A DNA stretch of 64,000 nucleotides from Polyporus tsugae (taxonomy: Eukaryota; Basidiomycota; Agaricomycetes; Polyporales; Polyporaceae): positions 1-64,000 of the forward strand of contig JAHRBS010000004.1 in assembly GCA_024305745.1 (NCBI GenBank), read 5' to 3'. Under the pieces are notes generated by a model, which made no database searches, was not told the DNA's origin, and saw only the letters and a list, made by a program, of their open reading frames with translations. The position numbers and the translations under genes are program-made. Numbering within the stretch: position 1 is the first letter of the stretch; each line of letters opens with the position of its first letter. Of this stretch, positions 9,799 to 22,891 are shown in pieces.

Positions 9799-10452
9799 TG
9801 TGCAGAGTCGGCGACGGAGGAGACCAAGATCGACGCAGCAAGCCCGGGCCGCAGACTAGTACTCACGTCGCGGCGTCGTTGCCCAAAATTGGCACCCTCC
9901 GACGCATCGAGTCAACGCACATCGCACCGGCCGGCGATAGAAATACCCTGCCACCGGTACCTCCAGGGAGCGTTGCTGCAGTTGAGCTCGATCTGCTGGG
10001 CCTTCTTCCACCACGAATGTTGCCTACTAGAGCCATGTGTCTGCTGATTACTTACAACCGTGATCTTTCGGTACACACACTTCAAAAGCCCGGCGAACTG
10101 GTTGACTGTCCGTGTGTGCATGCCGGTGGTCTGTGCGTCCGGAACCTCGCACCACGGTCCCCGTCTCTAGAGAACCACAAATCCGTCTCCTCCGTACTTT
10201 CAGGCGGTGATTGTTCCGCCTTCTCCTCAAAGATGCTGCAATGAACATACCACAAGCAATGAGGCCGACGCAGAGACTCCACTCATTAGATCTGCGGTGT
10301 ATAGCATGAATTACAAACACCTGGCACCGTCTCGGACTACCTGACAAAGTCACTGTTGCGCATGCCTGCACACAAACTCGATCAGAGCCCTGTACACACA
10401 CGCTCGGTCTTCGTCAGCACAATTCAACGCATGCGTCGGAAACCAGACAACG
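9799..10452. other. Boundary region, possible gene remnant
   Basis: This unique, GC-rich segment lies between the subtelomeric repeat and the aminopeptidase gene. A minus-strand stretch near 10240-10050 reads like a hydrophobic segment (GLIACGMFIAASL) followed by basic residues. A gene end truncated at the repeat boundary is therefore possible. No start, stop or splice structure is convincing. Confidence 0.25.
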
Positions 10453-12857
<2,405 letters not shown>

Positions 12858-14381
12858 CTCAGTCTCTCGCAGTGAGTTTTATCCCGCAGAGTGTGGCACC
12901 CCCCCACAAGCGCCCATCGCTGCGACTCGAGGAGGATAGTGATCGCTCTCTTCGTCGTCTCCCCCGACCCCCGACCTTGCGCTACCACGACGATCCCCCA
13001 TCCCACCTGCTCCCTTTTGAATTTTGTACGGCCTTCAGCAGTTACGAGCTCGACTTCAAACTCATACAATCCTCACCATCGACCGACTCGGAAGGAAATT
13101 GCCATGGGGTCCGTCCACATGTTCCCCTTCGTCCTTGTTCCGGTCTCATCGATATCGGGCCTTTATCCTCCTCCTCCATCGCCCTATTCGATTGGCTATG
13201 CTGAGAACCCCCTGCCCGCCTCATCACCGCAGATCCGTACCGTTTCGAGGACCAGGTGCCATCTTACTTATCTTGTGAGTGATCCCCGTTTCAGCATACA
13301 CCGACCCATTCTCGACTTTGAAGAAGTACTTCAAGGGGTGCGTCACTTTCCCTTTCTTCCAACTGGCATTCGTTCACAATACCTGCCTCCTCTCTCTCTC
13401 ATACTGTACACCCGCCGTCTCGCTCGCCGAGCGTGTATCTCGCCCGTTCGCTATCCCATTCCTGGAATGTCACATACGGTCAAACGAGGCATTCAACAGG
13501 TGTCCTCAAGCTATCATCGCATACGAAGGTTGGCACGTCGATACCTTTTCTTTTTGCGCGAAACAACATCGTTTGTGCTGACTCAATCCTTCGTACGTTT
13601 CATATTCAATCATATGTCGAATCGCGATCCAACTCTTGCAACACCAGCACGTTCTAAGTACTCCTCGTGCGCATCTGACTCTGTCGTTCTCAGTTCGACG
13701 ACGGGCTATGTCTACGCTACGTGATCTACAGGGAGATGTTCTCGTCTACCACGATTGACCGCACCTTCAGCGCACGCTAGTGGCGGGTCGATCAGCGTAT
13801 TTGAGAACTGTGTAAGGTCCATCGATGACCCCCGACCTGCGCGCGATGCAACCAGTGCTTCCTTAGACTCCCTTATGGTGACATTTTCTTTCGTTTCCGT
13901 TTCTTGTTGACTGTCACAATATTTGTCGTGGCTATTCAGAGCATTTGGGAAACGGCACCTCACCAAACTCGTTTGGGAGAAGGTACGTCGCCTTCCTCCT
14001 TTTAGTTGCAATTATGGCTGTCGTCAACGAGGGAGAACAGGTGAGTCCCTGAGTCTCGATTGAAGGCCAAAGCGCGTTACAACCGTCACACGGACCTTTT
14101 GCGGCGACTCCGAATTCTCCTTTTGTTGACCCAGTTTGGTATTCATTTCGCTTAACCCAAAGTGCTTTGTCCATGCCCCCCTCATGGTGTCATATAAAAC
14201 CGACCGTCAAAGTCCGTTTCTCGCAGTTGCTACTTACCTTCGTTCCATTCACAGGGTGGAGAAGGATTGTGACTGTTGACTCGACTGGTGATTGGCCTGA
14301 GGCCTTGACGTTCTGTTCTCGCTGTACATCTCTACACCTCTATCCGTCTTCAACGTATACTCCGTTCTCCGTTATACCCTC
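12858..14381. other. 1.5-kb intergenic region with exon-like fragments
   Basis: This region separates the divergently oriented aminopeptidase and the next gene, so it holds both promoters. Plus-strand pieces look coding. Near 13222-13344, DPYRFEDQVPSYLS joins SYTDPFSTLKKYFKG across a GT-AG intron. Near 13694-13770, FDDGLCLRYVIYREMFSS precedes a stop. A short ATG ORF ends at a GTGAGT site near 14040. No start codon connects these pieces, so no gene model is offered. Longer open frames here, such as 12891-13724, lack protein-like composition. Confidence 0.25.
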
Positions 14382-16208
14382 ATGATGGAAGTTGCTCGGT
14401 CGTTTCCCTCGTCCCTATCTTCTTCCCAACCACCGTCTCTATCCCATCCGCGCCACCGACGGGCTGCCTTCAGCGGCAGACTGCTCAATCTGTTCACTAC
14501 AAAGGCCAAGTCCGTTCCCGAACCACCGCGGCCGGTCATCTCCCATCCGCAACCACTTCAAAGCCGGATTCCCTCCCGACCAAAGCGCGTGCACAGGGAG
14601 TTCTCCAACGACGAGAACGAGCCACCCTCTCCATCCCCTCGCCCTCGCTTCCGCGTCCGACTTCATTCGAACAGCAGCATCGCGTCCAACCACACTGTCC
14701 TTCGTTCCCCCTCTCCCGGGCGCAAGCTCCATACCCCTCCCAGAGGCGACAGTGCCCGCCCACTCAAGAGCGCGTTGAAGAAGTCCCCCTCGGAGAACGC
14801 CCCGCCTCCTGCTTCACCTCATAGTCGTGTTCTCAGCTCTTCGTCCCTTCCACCGGACACTCTGCTGAAGCCTTCCAGGTCCAAGGTCACGACGCGTATC
14901 CCCGGAGGTCACTGGATGCCGTTCTCTTCCTCGTCCCGTAACCACGCCACTCGCGCGCCCAGCGAGGTCAGCGGCCCTCGCCCCCTGTCGAACGGAGCCC
15001 GGCAGAAGAAGACGGTCTCCTTCGCTCTGGACGAGCCGGAGCCTCGTTTGTCTACAAGCAAACTTCCACACGTCTCCTCGTCAGGCGAACTCAACCACTG
15101 GGACGAGATCGCGCAGGAGCTCGACGCCCCCGCCACTTCCCGCGCCTCGTCCACGCTGAAGCGCAAGGCTGAGGACTACCCAGACTCTCGAAGGAGTTTG
15201 GTTTCGCCCCGGCTTGGTTCGCCCACCATGACGCGCATGTCCGTGTTCAAGCCCCAGTCGTCTCCCCCCGTCTCGTTCAGGCGTCCGCTCTCTAGCAGGC
15301 GCGTCCCGAATGACGAGAGCCGCCCTGTGGATGAACCCACCGACACCGACGGGCTCATGACTCGACACCTTCCTCACACGCTGGCCCCATCGGAGTTTGG
15401 ACGCCGTCCGGCGCGCACATTCGTAGGTGGAATCGCCGACGAGGCGATGCAAGAGTGTGCGAGGGAGAAGATTCTCTCGCCACCACGCAACGTGAAGGCG
15501 TCGGCGAGGTCCATGGATGGCCCTTCGGGCGTGCTGCGAAGGATCACCGCCGACATCGTCCCCAACGAACGTCACTCGGTCGTGTGGGACGCCAGCGAGA
15601 AGTACGTCTTTCGCATGCCTCTCTTTCGTGTGTCGCGATCGTGACCTAACATCGGGTTTGAAAACAACAGCGACACGTTCGCTTGGGGCGGCACCATCAT
15701 CCTCCGCGACGCCAAGGCCGCGTCGTACTTCTACCCCCGGCACTGCATCAAAGACTTGCAGCTCGAGTTCTGCGCCATCCCCGAGCCGCGCTCCAGCGCC
15801 GGCGTCGTCGACACCTCCCCCTCCATCGACCCCGACGCCCCGCCCACGTACGACTGGCGGGCCTCCTTCACCGGCCACTTCCTCGCGCGGCACGAGATCC
15901 GTTCGCGGCTCGCCGTCGCGCGCGGCATCGCGCTCGAGCCCGACTTCGTGTTCGTCAAGCCGGACGACCCGGACGGCGCGCACGCGTGGATGGTGCACTT
16001 CTGGGTGCCCGTCCCGCTCGCGCTCTTCAGCGCGCGCTCCGTGCACAGGACGTTCCTGTGCCGCGCGAAGATCACCGTCGGCGGGTACGACACCGCGGAG
16101 ACCGTCATCCCGGCGGGCTGCGTCGCGGCGGGGATCGAGAGCCTCAAGTCGGACAAGTTCGTCCCGTTGGCTGCTGGTGTTCGGGACGGGCGGGCGGAGG
16201 ACCGTTGA
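14382..16208 (+). CDS. Hypothetical protein, Ser/Pro-rich N-terminus and conserved-looking C-terminal domain
   Basis: Two exons, 14382-15601 and 15671-16208, encode 585 residues; the intron is GTACGT...AACAG and preserves frame (END-TFAWGG). I do not recognise the family. Residues 1-390 are low-complexity and rich in Ser, Pro and Arg, with basic patches (SALKKSPS, KKTVSF), suggesting a disordered and possibly phosphorylated region. The last 190 residues look folded: FAWGGTIILRDAKAASYFYP, TYDWRASFTGHFLARHEIRSRLA and WMVHFWVPVPLALFSARSVHRTFLC. A tandem ATG at 14382/14385 makes the start ambiguous by one codon. It is divergent from the aminopeptidase, and nothing in the context indicates a role. 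Confidence 0.75.
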
Positions 16209-16998
16209 TGTCGTCGTCGGTTGGGCACTGTGTGGCTTTTTATGGCCCTTATCATCATCGCATTTATCGCATTGTATCATACGCATCATACATATCCGTA
16301 GGTAGGTCCACTCCTTAGTTGTCTCATTAGGTTATTCCGCGGGCGGACACGCCGTCACCGTTACTGTACTCGCATCCTTTCCGGCCCTCAGTATCTCCCA
16401 CTCCTTTGTAGCTTACATATCATGTTGCGAGATCTGTAGTTGTAGGGAGTGTGCGAGCAACCCTCATGTGGCGTATATGCCGTCCATTGGAACAACAACT
16501 TGTCCTGATCGTCACGATATCGTGTGCGAGAAAGCTGGAGATATAGTTCAAAAATCGCGAGCGACTAAAGAAGAGTCGACTCATGAATATGACTCTGGCA
16601 TGCCGGGCTCGTTCTGTGTGGAATCATAGCCTGGGAAGGAAACTATTTTACGGGGCTGAATGGCGACGAGTTGGACTCGAGCATAGTGGCCAAGTCGTAT
16701 ACCCCGACAGTTGGTTGGGAAGAAAAAAAAACAGCTCAAAGTAAAGAACAAACGGCATGTTGCGAGTCATATTATAAACCCTAAATAGCGACACGAGAAA
16801 AACCTATGAGAAGAAAGAATATGCAGGGTATAAAGCGAAGAGGATGATTGCGAGTGAACAGCACAACGACAGCTGGGATGAGAACATATGTCCATGATGT
16901 GGTGGGAGGTTATCGATGCATGTGTGGGGGGGGGGGGGGGGGGGGGGAGTAGCTACGCGATATGTTGCGTGGTGAATACATAAAAAAACGAAAACGTC
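16209..16998. other. Intergenic region between convergent genes
   Basis: This region holds the 3' flanks of two convergent genes and has no coding signal. Its one notable feature is a long G homopolymer at 16926-16947. Confidence 0.6.
16926..16947. repeat. G22 homopolymer
   Basis: Twenty-two consecutive G residues in the intergenic 3' flank. The length is probably not reliable in an assembly, and such a tract can form quadruplex structures. Confidence 0.85.
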
Positions 16999-19900
16999 CT
17001 AGATGCCATTTTTAGGGAGGGAGATAGCGGATGTGCTGGCCGCAGAGATGGGCGCAGCACGGGCTTGCGCTGTGCGGCGCTTGACCTGCGCCTCGAGCTT
17101 GCTACGCTGCTTGCGAACGTCGTCGTCCTTGAACTTCATAGACAACGCGAGCTCGATGAAAGCGTCCGGACTGGGCGGCAGACAAGTCAGCGGAGGGTGG
17201 GATAGAACATGCAGCACAGCTTCAGGTGATGCAGACTGCAGAATAAGACGTCGAGTACACGCGAACAGCGCCAAGCCAGCTCGGAACAAGAACGTTACAC
17301 CTGACAACGATGAGCCAAACATGAATATGTCGGAAAGGACCGCTGACCTGATGAAAACGAGACATACCTTCAAACAAAAATACATCCCAAAGACGAACAA
17401 GGTAGTCTGATGGTAAAGCATCCGCGAATACAGTCGTGAACCTAGATAGCACGGTCAACGGTTGCATAGATAGATCACACGAGAAGCGCGAGTCTCACCA
17501 TGCGCGACAAACAACTATCGGGGAGATTGCCATGTCGCCGAAAACCTTCTTCGCCGACGGAGCATCGTTCGACTCCAAAGCCTTGGCAAACAACGATGCG
17601 TCCACTTCCAGCTGAACGCTGCTTCTCGAGAAGTACGGACGGAGATGGCTATCCATCAGGGAGATAAACGTCCAGAACGCGTCTTCCTCCGGCGACTGAA
17701 GGAGGAGCTGAGCAGCGACCATAGCGAGACCTGCAAGAAACATCGCATTCAGTTTTCGTCGTCAACCCGACACACTACCAGCCCTCCACGCGTGACGCAC
17801 CTCTCGAATACTGGATGTCCGGAACCATGCACAGATACGCCTGCAACAGCTTCGCCAGCGACCCGTCCCGCAGCTGCGGGTGATGCGCGGTAAACGACGA
17901 CCGGATGTCGCGCTCGATCTCCGCATACGCCGCCACCTTCTCGCGCTGCGCCAGCCGCTGATAAAGGCCCTCCATCCGCTTCCCCCTGCTGTCCGCCAGC
18001 GTCGCCCACACCTGGTACCGCACCGACGCCGGCACGCCGTCGAGCACCATCTTCCGGATCTTCTTGCTCTTCCTCGCCTGGGCCGGCGAGATGGACGGCA
18101 ACGCGGAGATCCAGCGGAGTTCGCGCTGGCGGTGCGCTTCGATCTGCGATGCGTCGCCATCCTTGAGCGACCTCGTGTCGCTCGGCGAGACGCTCCCCGG
18201 CTGCGAGTAACCTTGGCTGTGGCCAGAGAGATCCGACATCGCTGGGCTGTTCGCCCGCAGTAAGCCCGGGCGGGCACTGGCACTGGCAGGGCTCGGGCTC
18301 GGGAGGGACTCGAAGCTCCCCCCTAACGGCGACATCGGGAGCGTCGGCTTGACCAGCTCGAAGTCGGTATCTTGAACCTGCACGGTGTCCTGCTCGGCCG
18401 TACACTCGCTCGTCGTCACACTAACGGTGGGGCTCTTGATCGACTGACAAGAACCCTGATCAGTGGCCACAAGGCGGAGTGGGGCCATTTGCGGTCTGCC
18501 GTTGCTACGTATGTTGACATGGAGCCCCATCACACCTCCATCCGACCCTTCTTCCATCCGCGATACGACTGACCGAGACGACGACTCGGACCAAACAGTG
18601 TCAACGGACAGCCGCGGGTCATACAGACCTTGCGAAGCAATCCGAGCGCGGGTTGGGGATGACATATGATTGGAGAACGACGTTCTCGTGCTAGTAGGCA
18701 ACATCGCGGAACGACTGTGGCGGAGGACCCTCGGGGATCCAGGCGGAGGGAAGTTGATCACAGAGCGCGGCGACGGAGGCGGACTCGTGTTGAGCACGAC
18801 GGTCTCAGGCAAGGTCGCCAACGGCGACTGTAGCTGCGGCTCAGGTGACCCTTGCCCGACCCCGTTCATGGCCAGACGCGGCGAAGCAGGACCGTTGGAC
18901 TCGAGTGAAGACCGCTCATCTAGCGAAAACGCCCTAGAAATCTGTTGCTGAGCTGAAGCGACAGCGTCCGCTGGAGGGGGAGACGATGCTGGAAGCGGGT
19001 TCGTAGACGCGCGCAGTGGAGGAGAACGTACAGGCGGAGCGACGACCGCAGACGGGCCCGCCGCGACCGTATTGTTCTGCGACAGCGACAGAGGCGAGGG
19101 CGCATGGCCGCCCCGCAATACCGCGGGCGAGTGCGAAACCGTCGCACGCTGAGGTGCAGGTACGTTCGTGACCGTCGTCGTCGTCGTGGCCATCGCCGAC
19201 TTCGAGCGCTTTGTTGCGATCTGCAGGGGTCGTACTGGCGACAAAGGCGGAGATAGTGGGCTTGGTGACATAGTGACGGAATCATCCCGACTACAAAATG
19301 ATTCAAGAGTCATCGTTATCGAATGCATGACGGAAACGAGATCGAATTAGAACACACACCTTCCCACAATGAGTGGCTGCGTCTTGATAATGTCGCTCGT
19401 GAGCGCAGAGAACGACCGCGACCTCGGACGCAACTTGTGAACCATAGGCGTAAAATTGGTTCTCTGAATCGGCGTGGATCCTACACCCAGTTCGGATACA
19501 GGTCCGGGATTCGGCACAGCCGCGCCCAAAATCTGCTCGATATGCGCCGAGGGCGGAACCGGCGGGGACGCCGCGCTCCGCCTACCTGCAGGGTCCGCAC
19601 TCCTCCGTCCAGCCAGATCAATCGCGAGTTGGGAAGGCGGAGAACCGCCCGCAGCGTTCAGCATCTGCGCCGGGGGCAGTGCCGGGGGAGAGGTTGCACT
19701 GCGGCGGGTCGAGTCCGCGCTCCTCCTTCCCGCGAGGTCGATGGCAAGCTGCGACGCGGGCGAGCCCGTCCGGCTGGGCGTCCACGTCATGGCCGGGCGG
19801 GCGGCGCGGTTCGCGGGGACGTTGTTCTGCGGCTCGTAAGTGAACGTGACTGGGACGGGGCCCATTGACGACGCCAAATCGTACTCAAATCGCCCGTAGA

Positions 19901-22432
19901 CGGTTGGCGGAGCAGGTCGGCCTTCACGCCTTGCGGCGAACGCCGTAGCCAGGAAGTGGTGAATCGAACCCGGGGGCGGCCCGATGTGCTGAGGGGGCGG
20001 CGATGGCTGTTGAGCGGGCTGAGGGCGACCATACATGGGACCTGCGGTCGACGGAGCCGGCTTCGGGGCACCAGGGTGCGGCATGAAAAGACTCTGTCGC
20101 ATGAGCGGATGGGGTGCAGGGCGATTGGGGTCTCGGATGCGGGCCTGGGGATGACTGGGTGGTGGGATGACAACAGGTTGCGGTGGAGGCGAGGCAGCAG
20201 GAAGGGGTACTTGAGATGTTGAAGGACCTGGTGTAGGGACGGAAGCAGGACTAGAAGCGTCACTCGCGGTTGGGCTGTAAGGCGGTGGTGGCGGGCCTTC
20301 AGTTTCGTCCGCGTTCGAAAGCGCCAGCATTCGCTTCTCTTTCGCTGCCGAGGCCTCTGCAGGTCGAGAGACGCCTGCCGGGATTACAGGCGTAGGAGGT
20401 GGTGATTGTCTTGCTGCAGGATGGTCGTCAACGATTTCTCCGGCTTGTGACTTAGCTGTCATGGGCATCCCCTCATGCTCTTCACCCAAGCGGTGGCGAT
20501 AGCTCTCGCGCGAAGCCGACCCGTCGCCTTCGGTACAGTCTTCGACACCCCGTCTCTTCATGCTAATCGCAGCAGCCGTGTTGGACGGATACACCGGAGA
20601 CGCGAACGTCGGGGAGCCGAATGTTCCAGACGTCGCCGAAGGAATAGATGGCGAAGCCTGAGGAGAACCAAACGTGGTATGCAGCAGAGGAGATGGTTCG
20701 GGCTCCTTTCTGAACGTAAGAGGCGCAGGCCTGTTCTTCTCCATCTTGCTCGGCTCCTTCGCGTCCTCGACGTCTGCGGGAGTCATCGACTCCGCTAACC
20801 GCGACGGAAGCTTCCCCTTCGATTCCTTCCGGTCGCGCCCGCTGCTCGTTGACTCCAGACTGGTGCGCTGGTTCGGCATTGGGGGAGCGTCCGATCCAGA
20901 CCCAACGGTGTAGATCGATCCTTTTGAAAAACGAGACATTTTCGAGGCCATGGAGAACCGCGAGTAGCGATATTGGTCGTATATGTCGTCTGCGCCTTCC
21001 CAGTCGCCTTCGTCCTCGGACTCATACTCGGATTCCGAGCGGGCCAACACAGAGGAACGAAATGATGTCGGCGAACGAGGGGACAGCGGCTCTGATGCAG
21101 GTACTGGTCCTGGCGGGGGATGTGTCGCACTCACCGGGGGAGACTCTGAATAGTGCGAGATAGAACGTTGAGAAAACTCTGAACGCCCCGTGAGCGGAGG
21201 CTCAAGCATATTCGATAACTCCAATGTTGCGCTGCTCGGGCTCTCAGAGTAGTGAGACCCGGAGCGACCCGAGTGCATAGATTGCGCGTAGTCGAGGGCC
21301 TGGTCGATGGCAGATTCGGGCGACTGAACTCGTGGAATTGGAATGGAGGGGGAGTCGTAGTCGTCTGAATCAGAATCGTCCCCACCGCCAACGAAGTCCT
21401 GCAAGAGCGATAGACCGATGTTGCCAACGCCGTTGTCCGACATGGCGACAGAGATGCGGTGGTTCGACTGGTCATCGGAGTAGAGGCTCGAATCACGGTC
21501 GACCGGAGGGAAGCGTGAAGTAGTAGGGTCTGGCAAGTGCGGATGTTCAATGGGACTGTCGGTGTTGAGCTGCTTCGTGAGCTGGCCTAAGCGAATCGGA
21601 GGCGCCAAGGGTACGGTGTCGGATTGATCGTCATCACGGTCCGACGCGATGCTAGCCTCGTCAAGACTATAGTCGGCCGGAGTTTCGGGCATCGAGGAGA
21701 GAGACGTCGTCTGGGACTCGTGGCTCATAGAGCGCCCTGGGTGGGATGAAGAGCCCTGGCTGACGGACCGCTCTGGTTGTGGGGACGAGGCATGGGAGAA
21801 GGGAGCTGCGGAGATACTGCTTGAGGACGAGATGCTCGGGGCAATGGGAGGGGAAGAAACCTCTGGCTCGCGGGTGACAGAGATTGTGGGGGACGGCAGC
21901 TCACGAATGGAGGTCACGATGGGGGAGGGCGGACTACGGGGGTTAGATACAGCAGGCGAGGCCACGTCGCGGGCGAAGACGGTGAGGGCACTCTGAGAGG
22001 ACGAGGGGCGGGAGATGGGAGAAGCAGTTGACTGCCTCTTTGTGAGAACGGGTTTCTTGAGGCGGGTCTGGAATCGTACGGCCTCTCCACGAAAGTGGCC
22101 GACGACGCCCTCGCAATAACCCTTGCACAGCATCAGCGACGAAAGTGTAAATGGGGATTAACAGCGTACTTACGAGATACAGGTCTACCTGACCTGGAAC
22201 TTGCATGAGGACTGTGATCTCGTCGTCCTGTGATGACGTCGGGGGGGGAGTGTGGATGGGAGATTGGGATTAATCTCGGGTTGGGTGCCATGTGGGCGCG
22301 TCGGGGCGGGCGTACCTGCATGAACATGAGATCCTCCGCTCGCTCTGCCACGCAATCTTGCATTGCAGTGCATTTCCCAATCCCTCCCTTGGCCGCGAAG
22401 CGGGTCCACCTCCCCAGCTGGCTGGCATCCAT
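16999..22432 (-). CDS. SH3 and TBC (Rab-GAP-like) domain protein, about 1676 aa
   Basis: TBC domains normally accelerate GTP hydrolysis by Rab GTPases on membranes. Seven exons join in frame: 22432-22316, 22227-22174, 22121-19360, 19290-17801, 17730-17499, 17441-17368 and 17300-16999. Two long open frames that look like separate genes are linked by a short intron (19291-19359). The first 85 residues form an SH3-like domain (TAMQDCVAERAEDLMFMQ, DDEITVLMQVPG, GYCEGVVGHF). About 1,300 Ser/Pro-rich residues follow, then a TBC domain with RKMVLDGVPASVRYQVWATL and YLVRLWDVFLFEG. The usual IxxDxxR finger reads IERDIRSS, with Arg one place early, and the usual YxQG reads YSRG, with Arg for Gln. GAP activity is therefore doubtful. 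A Lys-rich tail ends the protein. The N-terminal start could instead be an upstream in-frame ATG at 22510. Confidence 0.85.
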
Positions 22433-22891
22433 GTTCGATAGAACGTTCCGGGAATAAGTGAGGTCGGTTGAAATTGAAGTCTCTGACGAAGCCGAAAGGA
22501 GTGGATGCAAGTGAGGAAAGAAATGGGCCTATGGAGAGAATGAAGCAGAAGGTATGGCCAGTCGACGACGAGCAGGACGTCGTCGTCGTCGTTGACGGTG
22601 AGGATGGAGACGAGTGCACCGGCCTTCTTCCAGCAAACCCTAACTCCGCTTCGGATCAACATAATAGGGTTAGGGGTAGGGTTAAGTAACTTACTTCTAC
22701 ATGTACCTCCGCAGCTGCATCTTGTCAAAGAATTGCGCTTGGAGGCTTGATTGCCATTTGGTGTATTACATATATATACTACATAACACATACGAACTCG
22801 ACTCTTGGCCATGGCAACAACTTGCCCACTGCCGAACTTCCTACACCTTCGCCCCACACGACAACCAGTTTCTCGTCTTCAACCTCACCAC
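22433..22891. other. Intergenic region with interstitial telomere-like words
   Basis: This is the 5' flank of the SH3-TBC gene and the 3' flank of the first NTPase pseudogene. It contains AACCCTAAC (22636-22644) and, in opposite orientation, TAGGGTTAGGGGTAGGGTTAAG-like sequence (22665-22686). Confidence 0.6.
22636..22686. repeat. Short converging telomere-like islands
   Basis: One CCCTAA word and, about 20 bp further on, about three degenerate TTAGGG words on the same strand. They face each other like a decayed telomere-telomere junction or filler captured during break repair. They mark the border between conventional genes and the NTPase/HNH cluster. Confidence 0.7.

Noticed and set aside
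12891..13724. Plus-strand ORF of 277 codons
   Set aside because: Composition is not protein-like, and GT-AG intron signals with exon-like pieces lie in other frames.
15081..16289. Minus-strand ORF of 402 codons
   Set aside because: Arg/Asp/Gly-rich antisense of the spliced plus-strand gene at 14382-16208.
19347..22133. Separate gene upstream of the TBC gene
   Set aside because: A GTGTGT...TTTGTAG intron joins it in frame to the TBC open frame, and the upstream part has no good independent stop context.
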